A stretch of DNA of 64,000 nt. Origin: Inquilinus sp. Marseille-Q2685. GTDB lineage: Bacteria; Pseudomonadota; Alphaproteobacteria; DSM-16000; Inquilinaceae. The stretch lies in assembly GCF_916619195.1 (NCBI RefSeq), contig NZ_CAKAKL010000008.1, positions 186,001 to 250,000 on the forward strand. The letters run 5' to 3'. A program made the translations under genes and the position numbers. The stretch's first letter is position 1, and each line of letters opens with the position of its first letter. The notes beneath the pieces were generated by a model. The model worked only from the letters and a program-made list of their open reading frames with translations. It did not search any database and had not been told where the DNA came from. Below are positions 43,584-52,358 of the stretch, piece after piece.

Positions 43584-44992
43584 TCCCGGAGCGATCCGCA
43601 TCGTCGGAGCGCCAGACCCTGCCGGTGGTCCGGGCGCCGACCGTCGCGCCGCTGTCCCGAGCGCATCCGGCCATCGCCGAGTTCCAGCGCGATGCCGTCG
43701 AGCTCGAGGCGCGGGCGCCACCACGGATCACGCGCCTGACCTTGTACGCCGTGACGGCGCTGATCGTCGGCGCTGTGGCCTGGGCCGCGCTGTCCACGGT
43801 CGACGAGATCGTCGTCGCGCCCGGCAAGCTGATCACCACCCAGCCGAACCTCGTGGTCCAGCCGCTCGAGACCTCGGTCGTCCGGTCGATCGACGTCGCG
43901 GTCGGCGAGATCGTCCGTGCCGGCCAGCAGCTGGCCGCCCTGGACACGACCTTCACCCAGTCGGATGTCGAGCAGCTGCGCGCGAAGGTGGCTGCGCTCG
44001 AGGCGCAGATGGGCCGGATCGAGGCCGAGCTCGCGGGGCTGGCCTATGAACCCGCCGCCGATGCCGGCGCGGATGCGCAGCTGCAGATGCGCTTCTTCGC
44101 GCAGCGCAAGGCGGCCTACGAGTCCCAGCTGCGCAATTTCGACGACCAGATCGCGCGCGCCGAAGCCAATCTGGCGGCGAGCCGCGACGAGGAACAGCTG
44201 CTGGCGCAGCGCGTCGCGACCCTCGAACAGGTCGAGCAGATGCGGCAGCAGCTGATGGCCAGCGAAACCGGTTCTCGGCTCAACTATCTCGTCTCCAAGG
44301 ACACGCGGCTGGACATCGAATCCCAGCTTGCCCGGAATCGCGGCATCCAGGCCGATCTGGCCCTGGCCATCGACAAGGCGCGATCGGAGCGGCAGGCCCA
44401 TGTCGAAGAGTTCCGCCGAGCCGCTCTGGAAGATCTGGTCAAGGCGCGCGAGGCCTATGCCGCCGCGGCGGAGGAGCTCAAGAAGGCCGAGCTGCGTCGC
44501 GACATGATCGTGCTGTCGGCCCCCCCGGACGCCGTGGTCCTCGATATCGCGCAACGATCGATCGGGTCGGTGGTGCGGGAGGCCGAGCCGCTGTTCACGC
44601 TGGTGCCGCTCACCGTTCCCCCCGAGGCCGAAGTCTCGACCGCCAGCAAGGATATCGGCCAGCTCGGAACCGACGAGCCGGCCCGCCTCAAGATCGACGC
44701 CTTCCCCTTCCAGAAGCACGGCACGGCCTCGGGCACGGTCCGCACCATCAGCCAGGACAGCTTCGCCTCCAACGCTCGGGACGACAAAGGCAATGTCGAC
44801 GCCTCGGCGCCGCCGGTCTACCGGGCTCGGATCCGGCTGATCGATACGACGCTGCGGTCGGTTCCGGACACCTTCCGCCTGCTGCCCGGCATGACCCTGA
44901 CGGCCGAGATCGAGGTCGGGCGGCGCCGGGTGCTCTCCTATTTCCTCTATCCTCTGCTGCGCGGCCTGGACGAGAGCCTGCGCGAACCGTGA
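43580..44992 (+). CDS. HlyD-family type I secretion membrane-fusion protein
   Basis: 470 residues. One N-terminal membrane helix (about 50-72), then VDEIVVAPGKLITTQPNLVVQPLE, the lipoyl-like entry of HlyD proteins, a long periplasmic coiled-coil hairpin (about 130-310) and a C-terminal beta-barrel with LLPGMTLTAEIEVGRR. It links the ABC exporter to a TolC-type channel. No TolC gene is in this operon; the TolC-family gene at 57469-58938 is a candidate partner. Confidence 0.93.
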   Translation: MIPERSASSERQTLPVVRAPTVAPLSRAHPAIAEFQRDAVELEARAPPRITRLTLYAVTALIVGAVAWAALSTVDEIVVAPGKLITTQPNLVVQPLETSVVRSIDVAVGEIVRAGQQLAALDTTFTQSDVEQLRAKVAALEAQMGRIEAELAGLAYEPAADAGADAQLQMRFFAQRKAAYESQLRNFDDQIARAEANLAASRDEEQLLAQRVATLEQVEQMRQQLMASETGSRLNYLVSKDTRLDIESQLARNRGIQADLALAIDKARSERQAHVEEFRRAALEDLVKAREAYAAAAEELKKAELRRDMIVLSAPPDAVVLDIAQRSIGSVVREAEPLFTLVPLTVPPEAEVSTASKDIGQLGTDEPARLKIDAFPFQKHGTASGTVRTISQDSFASNARDDKGNVDASAPPVYRARIRLIDTTLRSVPDTFRLLPGMTLTAEIEVGRRRVLSYFLYPLLRGLDESLREP

Positions 44993-45076
44993 GACGATCT
45001 TCGCGCGGCTTGCCTGCCGCATTGCGGGATCGGCAGGTCCGTCGCAAGCTGATGGAATTGCCGGAGGCCATTGCCG

Positions 45077-46852
45077 ATGCGAGTCCAGCGCCGGCTCACT
45101 GTCATCGTTTCGCTCGACGTGGCGGGCTTCACGCGCCTCGTGCAGGAGGACGAGCGCGGCACGCTGGCCGCGCTCGCCTCGATCCGCCGCGAGCTGCTGG
45201 GCTCGACCCTCCGGGCCCGTCACGGCCATGTGTTCAAGACCATGGGTGACGGCGTGCTGATCGAGTTCTCCAATATCGAGGATGCGGTCTGCTGGACGGT
45301 GGAGTTCCAGGAGGCCATGGCGGCCCGTCAGGCGCGGCGGCCCAAGCGGCCCATCCTGGTGCGCGCCGGCATCGCGCTCGCCGACGTCTTCGTTGAAGGG
45401 GAAGACCGGTTCGGGGCCGCCGTCGCCTTCGTCGTCCGCCTGCAGCAAGCGGCGCCGCCCGGCGGGATCGCCATCACCCATTCCGTGCGCTGGCAGCTCG
45501 GCAAGGCGCTGGCCACGCCCTTCATGCGGGTGATGAAAACGCTCAAGGACATCGCGGAGCCGATGGAGGTCTGGATCTGGAGCCCTGGGGGCGCTGCCGG
45601 CGAAGGTGCCGAAGAAGCGACCAAGCGCACCGTCGGGGTGGTGGACGAGGAGGATCTGCCCTCGATCGTCGTCATGCCCTTCGACAATCTTTCAGGCGAT
45701 CCCGCCGTGTCCGCCCTCGCCGACGGCGCGGTGGAGGAGATCACCGCCACCCTCTCCCGCATCCGGGACTTCCCCGTCATCGCCCGCCACTCGGCCGAGG
45801 CGTACCGGGCCGCGGGACGGCCCCAGGACCCCCGCGTGATCGCCCGCACGCTCAAGGTCCGCTACCTGCTCGAAGGCAGCGTGCGGAGGTCGGGCAACCG
45901 GGTTCGGATCACGGCGCAGCTGATCGACGCCGCCAGCGCGCTGCACCTGTGGTCCGGGCGCTATGACGGGACGGTCGAGAACATGTTCGACCTGCAGGAC
46001 CGGATTGCCGAAGGCGTCGCCGGAGCGCTCCACCCCTCCATCCGGGCAGCGGAAATCACGCTGGCGCTGCGCAAGCGGCCCGACAGCGTCGCGGCCTACG
46101 ACCTGATGATGCGGGCGCTGCCGCATCTCTGGGCCCATCGCAAACCCGAGAATGTCGAAGCCATCCGGCTGCTCGACGAGGCCCTGCGGCTGGATCCGGA
46201 CTACAGCCGCGCGGCCGCCCTCGCCGCCTGGGCGCATGCCCAGCAGGTCACCTACAACTGGGCTTCGGACTACGACGCCGAGCGGGCGGCGGGCGATCGC
46301 CTGATCAAGCAGGCATCGGAAGGGTCCCAGGACGATGCGACCGCGTTGAGCGCCCTGGCCACGGCAACCATGCTCCTGTTCGGCGATATCGGTCGGGCCG
46401 AGCAGTTCGTCGATCAGGCTTTGGCGCTCGACCCAAACCACGCCTGGTCCTGGACACGCCGCGGCTTCCTGCACGTCTATCGCGGCAATCCTGCCGCAGG
46501 ACGGCCCTGCTTCGAGCGAGCGATCCGGCTCAGCCCCCTCGACCCGTTCAGCTTCAACTGCTTCATCGGCCTGGGTCTCGCCGCCTTCGCCGAGGGGCGC
46601 CCCGCAGAGGCCGCCGGCTTCACCCGAAAGGCGCTGCATCAGAAGCCGACGGCGACCTGGATGTTCCGCGACCTCGCCACCTTCCTCGCCCATGCGGGGC
46701 AGATCGATGCCGCGCGCGAGGCGCTGGCGCGGTTCACGGCCTCCCGACCCGGGCTCACCGTGGCGACCGTCGCCGACGCCCTGCACTATTTCGAGCCGGA
46801 TCTGCTGCGACGCTACCTCGACGGCCTGCGCCGCGCCGGATTGCCGAGCTGA
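45077..46852 (+). CDS. Class III adenylate/guanylate cyclase domain fused to TolB-like and TPR domains
   Basis: 591 residues. Cyclase domain at about 8-165: SLDVAGFTRLVQEDE carries the first metal Asp, and FKTMGDGVLIEF the second. A TolB-like amino-terminal fold follows (PSIVVMPFDNLSGDP, then VRYLLEGSVRRSGNRVRI), about 190-325. The C-terminal part holds TPR repeats (LLDEALRLDPDYSRA, FVDQALALDPNHAWSW, CFERAIRLSPLDPFSF). This domain order is common in rhizobia and relatives; it is thought to make cAMP in response to protein or peptide signals. GGAGG precedes ATG 45077. The Crp/Fnr protein at 3456 could read the product, which is inference. Confidence 0.88.
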   Translation: MRVQRRLTVIVSLDVAGFTRLVQEDERGTLAALASIRRELLGSTLRARHGHVFKTMGDGVLIEFSNIEDAVCWTVEFQEAMAARQARRPKRPILVRAGIALADVFVEGEDRFGAAVAFVVRLQQAAPPGGIAITHSVRWQLGKALATPFMRVMKTLKDIAEPMEVWIWSPGGAAGEGAEEATKRTVGVVDEEDLPSIVVMPFDNLSGDPAVSALADGAVEEITATLSRIRDFPVIARHSAEAYRAAGRPQDPRVIARTLKVRYLLEGSVRRSGNRVRITAQLIDAASALHLWSGRYDGTVENMFDLQDRIAEGVAGALHPSIRAAEITLALRKRPDSVAAYDLMMRALPHLWAHRKPENVEAIRLLDEALRLDPDYSRAAALAAWAHAQQVTYNWASDYDAERAAGDRLIKQASEGSQDDATALSALATATMLLFGDIGRAEQFVDQALALDPNHAWSWTRRGFLHVYRGNPAAGRPCFERAIRLSPLDPFSFNCFIGLGLAAFAEGRPAEAAGFTRKALHQKPTATWMFRDLATFLAHAGQIDAAREALARFTASRPGLTVATVADALHYFEPDLLRRYLDGLRRAGLPS

Positions 46853-46954
46853 GATCGGCGCCGCGCCGCGGGGTCCGGGGGACAGACGAGGCGATCATCC
46901 CGTCCGCAGGACGCGTTCGCCTCCCCCGGCCGCTCAGCCATCCAAACGATCGGC

Positions 46955-47752
46955 TTACGTGGCGCAGCGGTGAGGCGACGCGGCCCGCGGGAGACCTTCC
47001 CGTGGGCCCGACGAGGCCGGCGGCATGATCGGAAGGCCATACGCCGATCGCGGGCGCGCCTTCATGCTGTGCAGCTTGAAGGCAACCTCGGTCCGGTTCC
47101 GGGCCTGCAGCTTCTTCATGATGCCGCGGATATGAACCTTGACCGTTCCCTCGGAGAGATTGAGCTCGTGGGCGATGATCTTGTTCGGCTTTCCGCGGGC
47201 AAGGCCTTCGGCCACCGCAGCCTGCCGATCGGTCAGGTCGAAAGGGAGCCTGGTGCGCTCCGGCCCTCCCTCCCGCTCCATTCGGCCCGCCATGGCCAGG
47301 GCGGTGGCCGGCACGAACATCCCGCCGGCGATGGCGAGCGACAGCGCGCCGATCGCAACGCTCAGGCTGACGCTCGTCGGAATATAGCCGCGTGCCCCGG
47401 ACGACAGGATCTTGAGGACATGGCAGGATTCGTCGCGGTCGCCGATGACGATGACCGGCCTGTCCGGGCGGTCCTGAGCGAGAAGCCGGAGATCCTGCAT
47501 CAGATCAGGATCATCGGCACCCTCTCCGTCAATGCCGAACAGAATCGCCGATGCATCGTTCCGAGCCCCGCAGGCCAGCCACTCGCCGGTATCCGCAAAT
47601 CCAATGCCTCGGAATCCCCCATCGGCCGTCATGAGGGCCGCCGTCAGAGCCTCCCGAACCAGGACCCTGCGATCAATAATCGCGATCTTCGTTGTTTCGG
47701 AAAGATTCCCCGGAGCTGCAGCTTTCTCAGCATCGTCCCTGCAAGACAGCAT
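46955..47752 (-). CDS. NarL/LuxR-family response regulator with degenerate receiver (paralogue of 5771-6562)
   Basis: 265 residues. The C-terminal helix-turn-helix NKIIAHELNLSEGTVKVHI is nearly the same as in the protein at 5771-6562, as is the stretch around YIPTSVSLSVAIGA. At the phospho-acceptor position it has Gly (AILFGID) and its acidic pocket is IIDRR, so it is unlikely to be phosphorylated in the usual way. AGGAGGAGAT lies directly upstream of the ATG. A 27-residue Pro/Arg-rich tail follows the HTH. It sits next to glmS, which supplies UDP-GlcNAc precursor. Probably controls matrix or polysaccharide genes with its paralogue. Confidence 0.87.
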   Translation of the reverse strand: MLSCRDDAEKAAAPGNLSETTKIAIIDRRVLVREALTAALMTADGGFRGIGFADTGEWLACGARNDASAILFGIDGEGADDPDLMQDLRLLAQDRPDRPVIVIGDRDESCHVLKILSSGARGYIPTSVSLSVAIGALSLAIAGGMFVPATALAMAGRMEREGGPERTRLPFDLTDRQAAVAEGLARGKPNKIIAHELNLSEGTVKVHIRGIMKKLQARNRTEVAFKLHSMKARPRSAYGLPIMPPASSGPREGLPRAASPHRCAT

Positions 47753-48099
47753 ATCTCCTCCTGATCGGGCACAAAGCTCGCCAATGACAGGCCAGTCGTC
47801 GACGTGAATAATCTCGAATACAAGCAGATCTTTATATCAGTTTCGGTATTATTGAGAGTGCCCGAGCTTCCAGGAGGAAGCTCGGCGAGGTCACCAAATG
47901 CGAATAGAAGCAGAAGTCGTAGGACATGAAACCCGACCAGGGGCACGCGGTCAAGGCATTTATCTCTATTTTTATGAAAATTTCAATTCGCCCATACTCA
48001 ATTTGGCGGGAACCCTACTCCTTTCGGAGTATCTTCGATGGTCAGGGAAATGCCCACTCCCATGACCGGCAGCAACGACACGCCCGATCCGCTCCCTCT
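47753..48099 (-). promoter_or_regulatory. AT-rich region upstream of the second NarL-like regulator
   Basis: About 350 bases with no convincing gene. AT-rich at 47800-47860 and 47955-48005. A 6-bp hairpin TACTCC-TTTC-GGAGTA lies at 48016-48031. It holds the regulator's promoter and the 3' end of the glmS transcript; no U-tract terminator is visible for glmS. Confidence 0.45.
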
Positions 48100-49923
48100 T
48101 CACTCCACGGTGACGCTTTTGGCGAGGTTTCGGGGCTGGTCGACGTCGGTGCCTTTGGCGACGGCGGTGTGATAGGCCAGGAGTTGCACCGGCACGGCGT
48201 AGAGGATCGGGGCGACGAAGGGATCGATGCCCGGCAGGCCGATCGCCGCCACCGGGCCGGGGCCGAGCCTCTCGATCCCCTCGGGGTCGGAGACGAAGAT
48301 CACCTTGCCGCCGCGGGCCATCACCTCCTGCACGTTCGACACGGTCTTGTCGAACACCGGGTCGCGCGGCGCCAGCACGATCACCGGCACCTTGTCGTCG
48401 ATCAGCGCGATCGGCCCGTGCTTCATCTCGCCGGCGGCGTAGCCTTCCGCGTGGATGTAGCTGATCTCCTTCAGCTTCAAGGCCCCTTCCAGCGCCAGCG
48501 GATAGGACAGGCCGCGGCCGAGATACAGCACGTCCCGCGCCAGCGCCACCTGGTGGGCCAGGTCGCGGATCGTGGCGTCGTGGTTCAGGACCTCGGCCAG
48601 CCGGCCCGGCACCTCGGTCAAGGCGGTCGACAGCTCGGCCTCCCGCTTCGCGTCGATGGCGCCGCGCGCCCGCGCCGCCGCCACCGCCAGGCAGGCCAGC
48701 ACGGTCAGCTGGGTGGTGAAGGCCTTGGTCGAGGCGACGCCGATCTCCGGCCCCGCCAGGGTCTGGATCACCGCGTCGCTCTCGCGCGCGATCGAGCTGT
48801 CCGGCACGTTGACCACCGAGAGCACGCGCTGGCCCTGCGACCGGGCGTAGCGCAAGGCCGCCAGCGTGTCCGCGGTCTCGCCCGACTGCGACACGAAGAT
48901 CGCCAGCCCGCCCTCCGGCAGCGGCGCCTCGCGGTAGCGGAACTCCGAGGCGATGTCGATCTCGACCGGCAGCCGGGCCACGGTCTCGAACCAGTGCTTC
49001 GCCACCATGCCGGCATAGAAGGCGGTGCCGCAGGCGACGATGGTGGCCCGCGGCACCCGGGCGAAGTCGAAGGGCAGCGCCGGCGGCACGATCGCCCGGG
49101 TCGCCGGATCCAGCATGGTGCGCAGCGTGTCGCCCACCACCGCCGGCTGCTCGTAGATCTCCTTCAGCATGTGGTGCCGGAAATCGCCCTTGCCGATCAG
49201 CGCCCCGGTCTGGGCGATCGGCTTCACCGGCCGGGCCACCGACCGGTCCCCGGCGTCGTAGATCTCGACCCCGCTCCGGGCGATCACCGCCCGGTCGCCC
49301 TCGTCGAGATAGCAGATCCGGTCGGTCCAGGCCCCGATCGCCAGCGCGTCCGAGCCGACATACATCTCGCCGTCGCCGAAGCCGATCGCCAAGGGCGAGC
49401 CGCGCCGGGCGACCACCAGCAGGTCCTCCTCGCCGGTGAACAGGAAGGCCAGCGCGAACGCCCCCTCCAGCCGCCGCAACGCCGCGGCGCTGGCCTCGCG
49501 CGGCGCCATCTGCCGGTCGAGGTAATGCGTCACCAGATGCGCGACGATCTCGGAATCGGTCTCGGTCGCGAAGACATGGCCGAGGCCCTCGAGCTCGCGC
49601 CGCAGCTCCCGGAAATTCTCGATGATGCCGTTGTGCACGATCGCCACCCGGGCGGTCGCATGCGGATGGGCGTTGGTCTCGCTCGGCCGGCCATGCGTCG
49701 CCCAGCGGGTGTGGCCGATGCCGATGGTGCCGTCGACCGGGTCCTCGCCCAGGCGCCGCTCCAGATTGACCAGCTTGCCCTCGGCACGGCGGCGCTCGAT
49801 CCGACCCCCAACCAGCGTGGCGATGCCCGCCGAGTCATAGCCGCGATACTCCAGACGCTTCAGCGCCTCGACCAGTCGCGACGCCACCGGCCGCCTCCCC
49901 ACGATCCCCACAATCCCGCACAT
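48100..49923 (-). CDS. glmS: Glutamine-fructose-6-phosphate aminotransferase (isomerizing)
   Basis: 607 residues, the usual length. It starts MCGIVGIVGR; the Cys at position 2 becomes the N-terminal nucleophile of the glutaminase domain. The C-terminal half has two SIS sugar-isomerase domains (FVSQSGETADTLAALRYA) and ends LAKSVTVE, the family's conserved terminus. It makes glucosamine-6-phosphate, the first step to UDP-GlcNAc, for peptidoglycan, lipopolysaccharide and the amino sugars of the locus. ATG 49923 is chosen because Cys must follow the initiator Met. Confidence 0.97.
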   Translation of the reverse strand: MCGIVGIVGRRPVASRLVEALKRLEYRGYDSAGIATLVGGRIERRRAEGKLVNLERRLGEDPVDGTIGIGHTRWATHGRPSETNAHPHATARVAIVHNGIIENFRELRRELEGLGHVFATETDSEIVAHLVTHYLDRQMAPREASAAALRRLEGAFALAFLFTGEEDLLVVARRGSPLAIGFGDGEMYVGSDALAIGAWTDRICYLDEGDRAVIARSGVEIYDAGDRSVARPVKPIAQTGALIGKGDFRHHMLKEIYEQPAVVGDTLRTMLDPATRAIVPPALPFDFARVPRATIVACGTAFYAGMVAKHWFETVARLPVEIDIASEFRYREAPLPEGGLAIFVSQSGETADTLAALRYARSQGQRVLSVVNVPDSSIARESDAVIQTLAGPEIGVASTKAFTTQLTVLACLAVAAARARGAIDAKREAELSTALTEVPGRLAEVLNHDATIRDLAHQVALARDVLYLGRGLSYPLALEGALKLKEISYIHAEGYAAGEMKHGPIALIDDKVPVIVLAPRDPVFDKTVSNVQEVMARGGKVIFVSDPEGIERLGPGPVAAIGLPGIDPFVAPILYAVPVQLLAYHTAVAKGTDVDQPRNLAKSVTVE

Positions 49924-50701
49924 CAACCCTTCTCCTGCCGAACGGCCCGGATGCCGAGAATGGCCGTCATGAGGAAAGCCGGAGACAGGGATCAGCCCGG
50001 GAACCCGTTTCGACCGCCCTCACGCGTAGCCTTCCTGGCGTCACGACGAGCCGCCGGGATAACATTCGCCGTGGAAAACACCATCGCCACCCATCAGATG
50101 CTTCCATCATTCTTGCTTCCGCCGACACTCATTTTCTGAAATCCGAAGCATTCTGAATAAAAATTAACAGTTAAGTTATACACAATTTCTCTCCTTATTT
50201 AATATTTACAATATGCGGGCCAAAATGGAATTTGAAGATATCCTTTGGTGGTACCCTCCGATGACTCAGGCACCCCTCCCGCAAATCACTGCCGGCAACA
50301 CCGATGCCGAGAAGAACCGCCAAGATGCTGCGCCCCGCTTTGTCGACAGCCAGCCATGGATATCGACGAAGCCACAGGCACGGAAGCACCCCGTCGGCCG
50401 CCGGCCCTGCGTTGTCCTATCGTACCGACTTCGACCGGATACGATTTCCGGGGCGCAGAGCAGGATATCTTCGGGATTTCGTCGGCCGCCCTCATATATT
50501 CTTATGCACAACGCGGTCAGGCTGCTACGGGAAGAGCTGCGCGCAGGTTAGGAATACCTAATCCTGGTGTATCATTCCGTCCCAACGTGATATTCTTTCT
50601 CGTGGCTGCAACGTCCCCCCTATTGAGGCCCAGCGATCACACGTCCGGTATAGTTTGACATGATTTCCCCATATCGATGATTTCAACTTGAGACAGAGCC
50701 G
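49924..50701. promoter_or_regulatory. Long intergenic region between glmS and the PleD-like gene
   Basis: About 780 bases. The AT-rich core at 50140-50215 (several A/T runs) looks like a promoter region. Short overlapping open frames at 50195-50560 on both strands have no protein-like character and no ribosome-binding site, and are not called. It should carry divergent promoters for glmS and the diguanylate cyclase. Confidence 0.5.
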
Positions 50702-52096
50702 ATGACCGCTCAGGTGCTAATCGTCGACGATACAGAAGCAAACGCCCATATATTGAGCGTTGTCGCGGAGGACCAATACTATACCGTCCTGACGGCATCG
50801 AGCGGCGCCGAGGCGATTTTGCTGGCGCAGAACTGGCAACCGGACGTTATCGTCCTGGATGTGATGATGCCCGAGTTGGATGGCTACGAGACCTGCCGTC
50901 GGCTGAAGGCGGACGAACGGACGATGCATATCCCGGTCGTCATGGTCACCGCGCTCGATGGCGCTGCCGAAAGGCTGCGCGGGCTCGAATGCGGTGCCGA
51001 CGATTTCCTGACCCGGCCGATCGATACCGAGACCTTCCTCGCCAGGATCAAAGGCCTTGTTCGTCTCAAGCAGCTTTTCGATGAATGGAGGGCAAGGCAC
51101 GAGACGACGCGGGCCCTGGGCCTCGCTCCCGAGCCGCGGACCCAGGTCGAGGTGAGCGGGACTCGCGCGCTGATCGTGGACGACTGGGATCTCGGCGCGG
51201 CCAGCGTCGAGAATGCGCTCGCAGAAGATGGCATCCAGGCCGTTCGGGCCTCCAACGAGGAGGAAGCGACCGCCATCGGCGCCAGCCACCAGTTGAGCCT
51301 GATCATCATCAATCTCTCGATGAGGGGATTCGAACCCCTGCGCCTCGCCTCGCGGCTTCGCGCCAATGTGGCCAGCCGCGACATACCTCTTCTCCTGATC
51401 GCCGAGCCCGATCATCGGGACCTGATCCTGCGCGGTTTCGATCTGGGCGTGAACGACTGGATTTCCAGGCCGTTCAACCCGAATGAGTTCAGGGTGCGGG
51501 CCCGCAATCAGATCCGGCGGAAACTCTATCAGGACCGGCTGCGAAGCGCGCTCGACGGCGCTCTCAAGATGGCGCTGACCGATCCGCTGACCGGCCTCTA
51601 CAATCGTCGTTATTTCATGCGGCACCTCGAAGGCGTGCTGGCGGCAAAGCAGATGGCGAACATCGCCGTGCTGATGATCGACGTCGACAGTTTCAAGATC
51701 GTCAACGACCGGTTCGGCCATCAGGCCGGCGACACTGCGCTCGAACTTCTGGGGGAAAGGCTTCGCCTCGAGGTCCGGGCCGTGGATCTCGCGGCCCGTC
51801 TGGGAGGCGAGGAATTCGCCGTCGTCATGATCGGTGCCGGCGTCGACGAGGTCGCTGCCACGGCGGAGAGGGTCCGGGCCAAGCTGGCGGCGGAAAAGTT
51901 CGCCCCGACACAGGAGAGCGCATTCCCATTGACCGTCAGCATCGGCGCCGCGGTGGCCCAGGCCTGCGACACCGATATCAATGAACTGATGCGGGCCGCC
52001 GACCGCACGCTATACCTCGCCAAGGCGCGGGGGCGTAACCGGGTCGAGGTCACGGTGCTGACAGGCCGGGACGGCCGGACTGCCTTGGGTGGCTGA
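50702..52096 (+). CDS. pleD: PleD-like response regulator with diguanylate cyclase domain
   Basis: 464 residues with the PleD order REC-REC-GGDEF. The first receiver is complete, with acceptor Asp53 in VLDVMMPELDG. The second (about 155-280) has Asn at the acceptor position (LIIINLSMRG), as expected of the PleD adaptor receiver. The cyclase domain begins DPLTGLYNRRYF and has an intact GGEEF at about 368-372, preceded by an RxxD inhibitory site (RAVD). It makes cyclic-di-GMP upon phosphorylation, and product feedback should limit it. Promotes attached, matrix-producing growth. It has its own upstream region. Confidence 0.93.
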   Translation: MTAQVLIVDDTEANAHILSVVAEDQYYTVLTASSGAEAILLAQNWQPDVIVLDVMMPELDGYETCRRLKADERTMHIPVVMVTALDGAAERLRGLECGADDFLTRPIDTETFLARIKGLVRLKQLFDEWRARHETTRALGLAPEPRTQVEVSGTRALIVDDWDLGAASVENALAEDGIQAVRASNEEEATAIGASHQLSLIIINLSMRGFEPLRLASRLRANVASRDIPLLLIAEPDHRDLILRGFDLGVNDWISRPFNPNEFRVRARNQIRRKLYQDRLRSALDGALKMALTDPLTGLYNRRYFMRHLEGVLAAKQMANIAVLMIDVDSFKIVNDRFGHQAGDTALELLGERLRLEVRAVDLAARLGGEEFAVVMIGAGVDEVAATAERVRAKLAAEKFAPTQESAFPLTVSIGAAVAQACDTDINELMRAADRTLYLAKARGRNRVEVTVLTGRDGRTALGG

Positions 52097-52358
52097 CCCC
52101 GGCCGAGCACGCCGGCAAGGTGGGTTCGGCCCGGCCGCTCGATCGTCCTCGACCGTCTCGACGTGGACGACGCCCTGATCCGAGGAATACGCTGCAATCA
52201 GCATTCAGAGCGCCCGTCTATTGACGGTCAGCGCTGCTGCACTCATGTCTCGCGAGCATAAAGCGGTCTTTTTAGGTAATTCCCATCCTTTGAGACGGCT
52301 TTCGTCCGCCTCAAAACTGTGACGGATTACTGCCGTGCCGATGCGGAAGGAGCACCTC
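52097..52358. promoter_or_regulatory. Gap between PleD-like and desaturase genes
   Basis: About 260 bases, no gene seen. The segment 52240-52340 is less GC-rich and should include the desaturase promoter. GGAAGGAG at 52345-52352 is a strong ribosome-binding site for ATG 52359. Confidence 0.35.

Noticed and set aside
50195-50560. Overlapping short frames between glmS and the PleD-like gene
   Set aside because: Compete with each other on both strands, no start signals, residue use not protein-like.
51320-51350. Segment reading like a tRNA T-arm on the minus strand (AGGGGTTCGAATCCCCT)
   Set aside because: No matching acceptor, D or anticodon arms at tRNA spacing; it lies inside the second receiver domain of the PleD-like protein, where the plus frame is well conserved.
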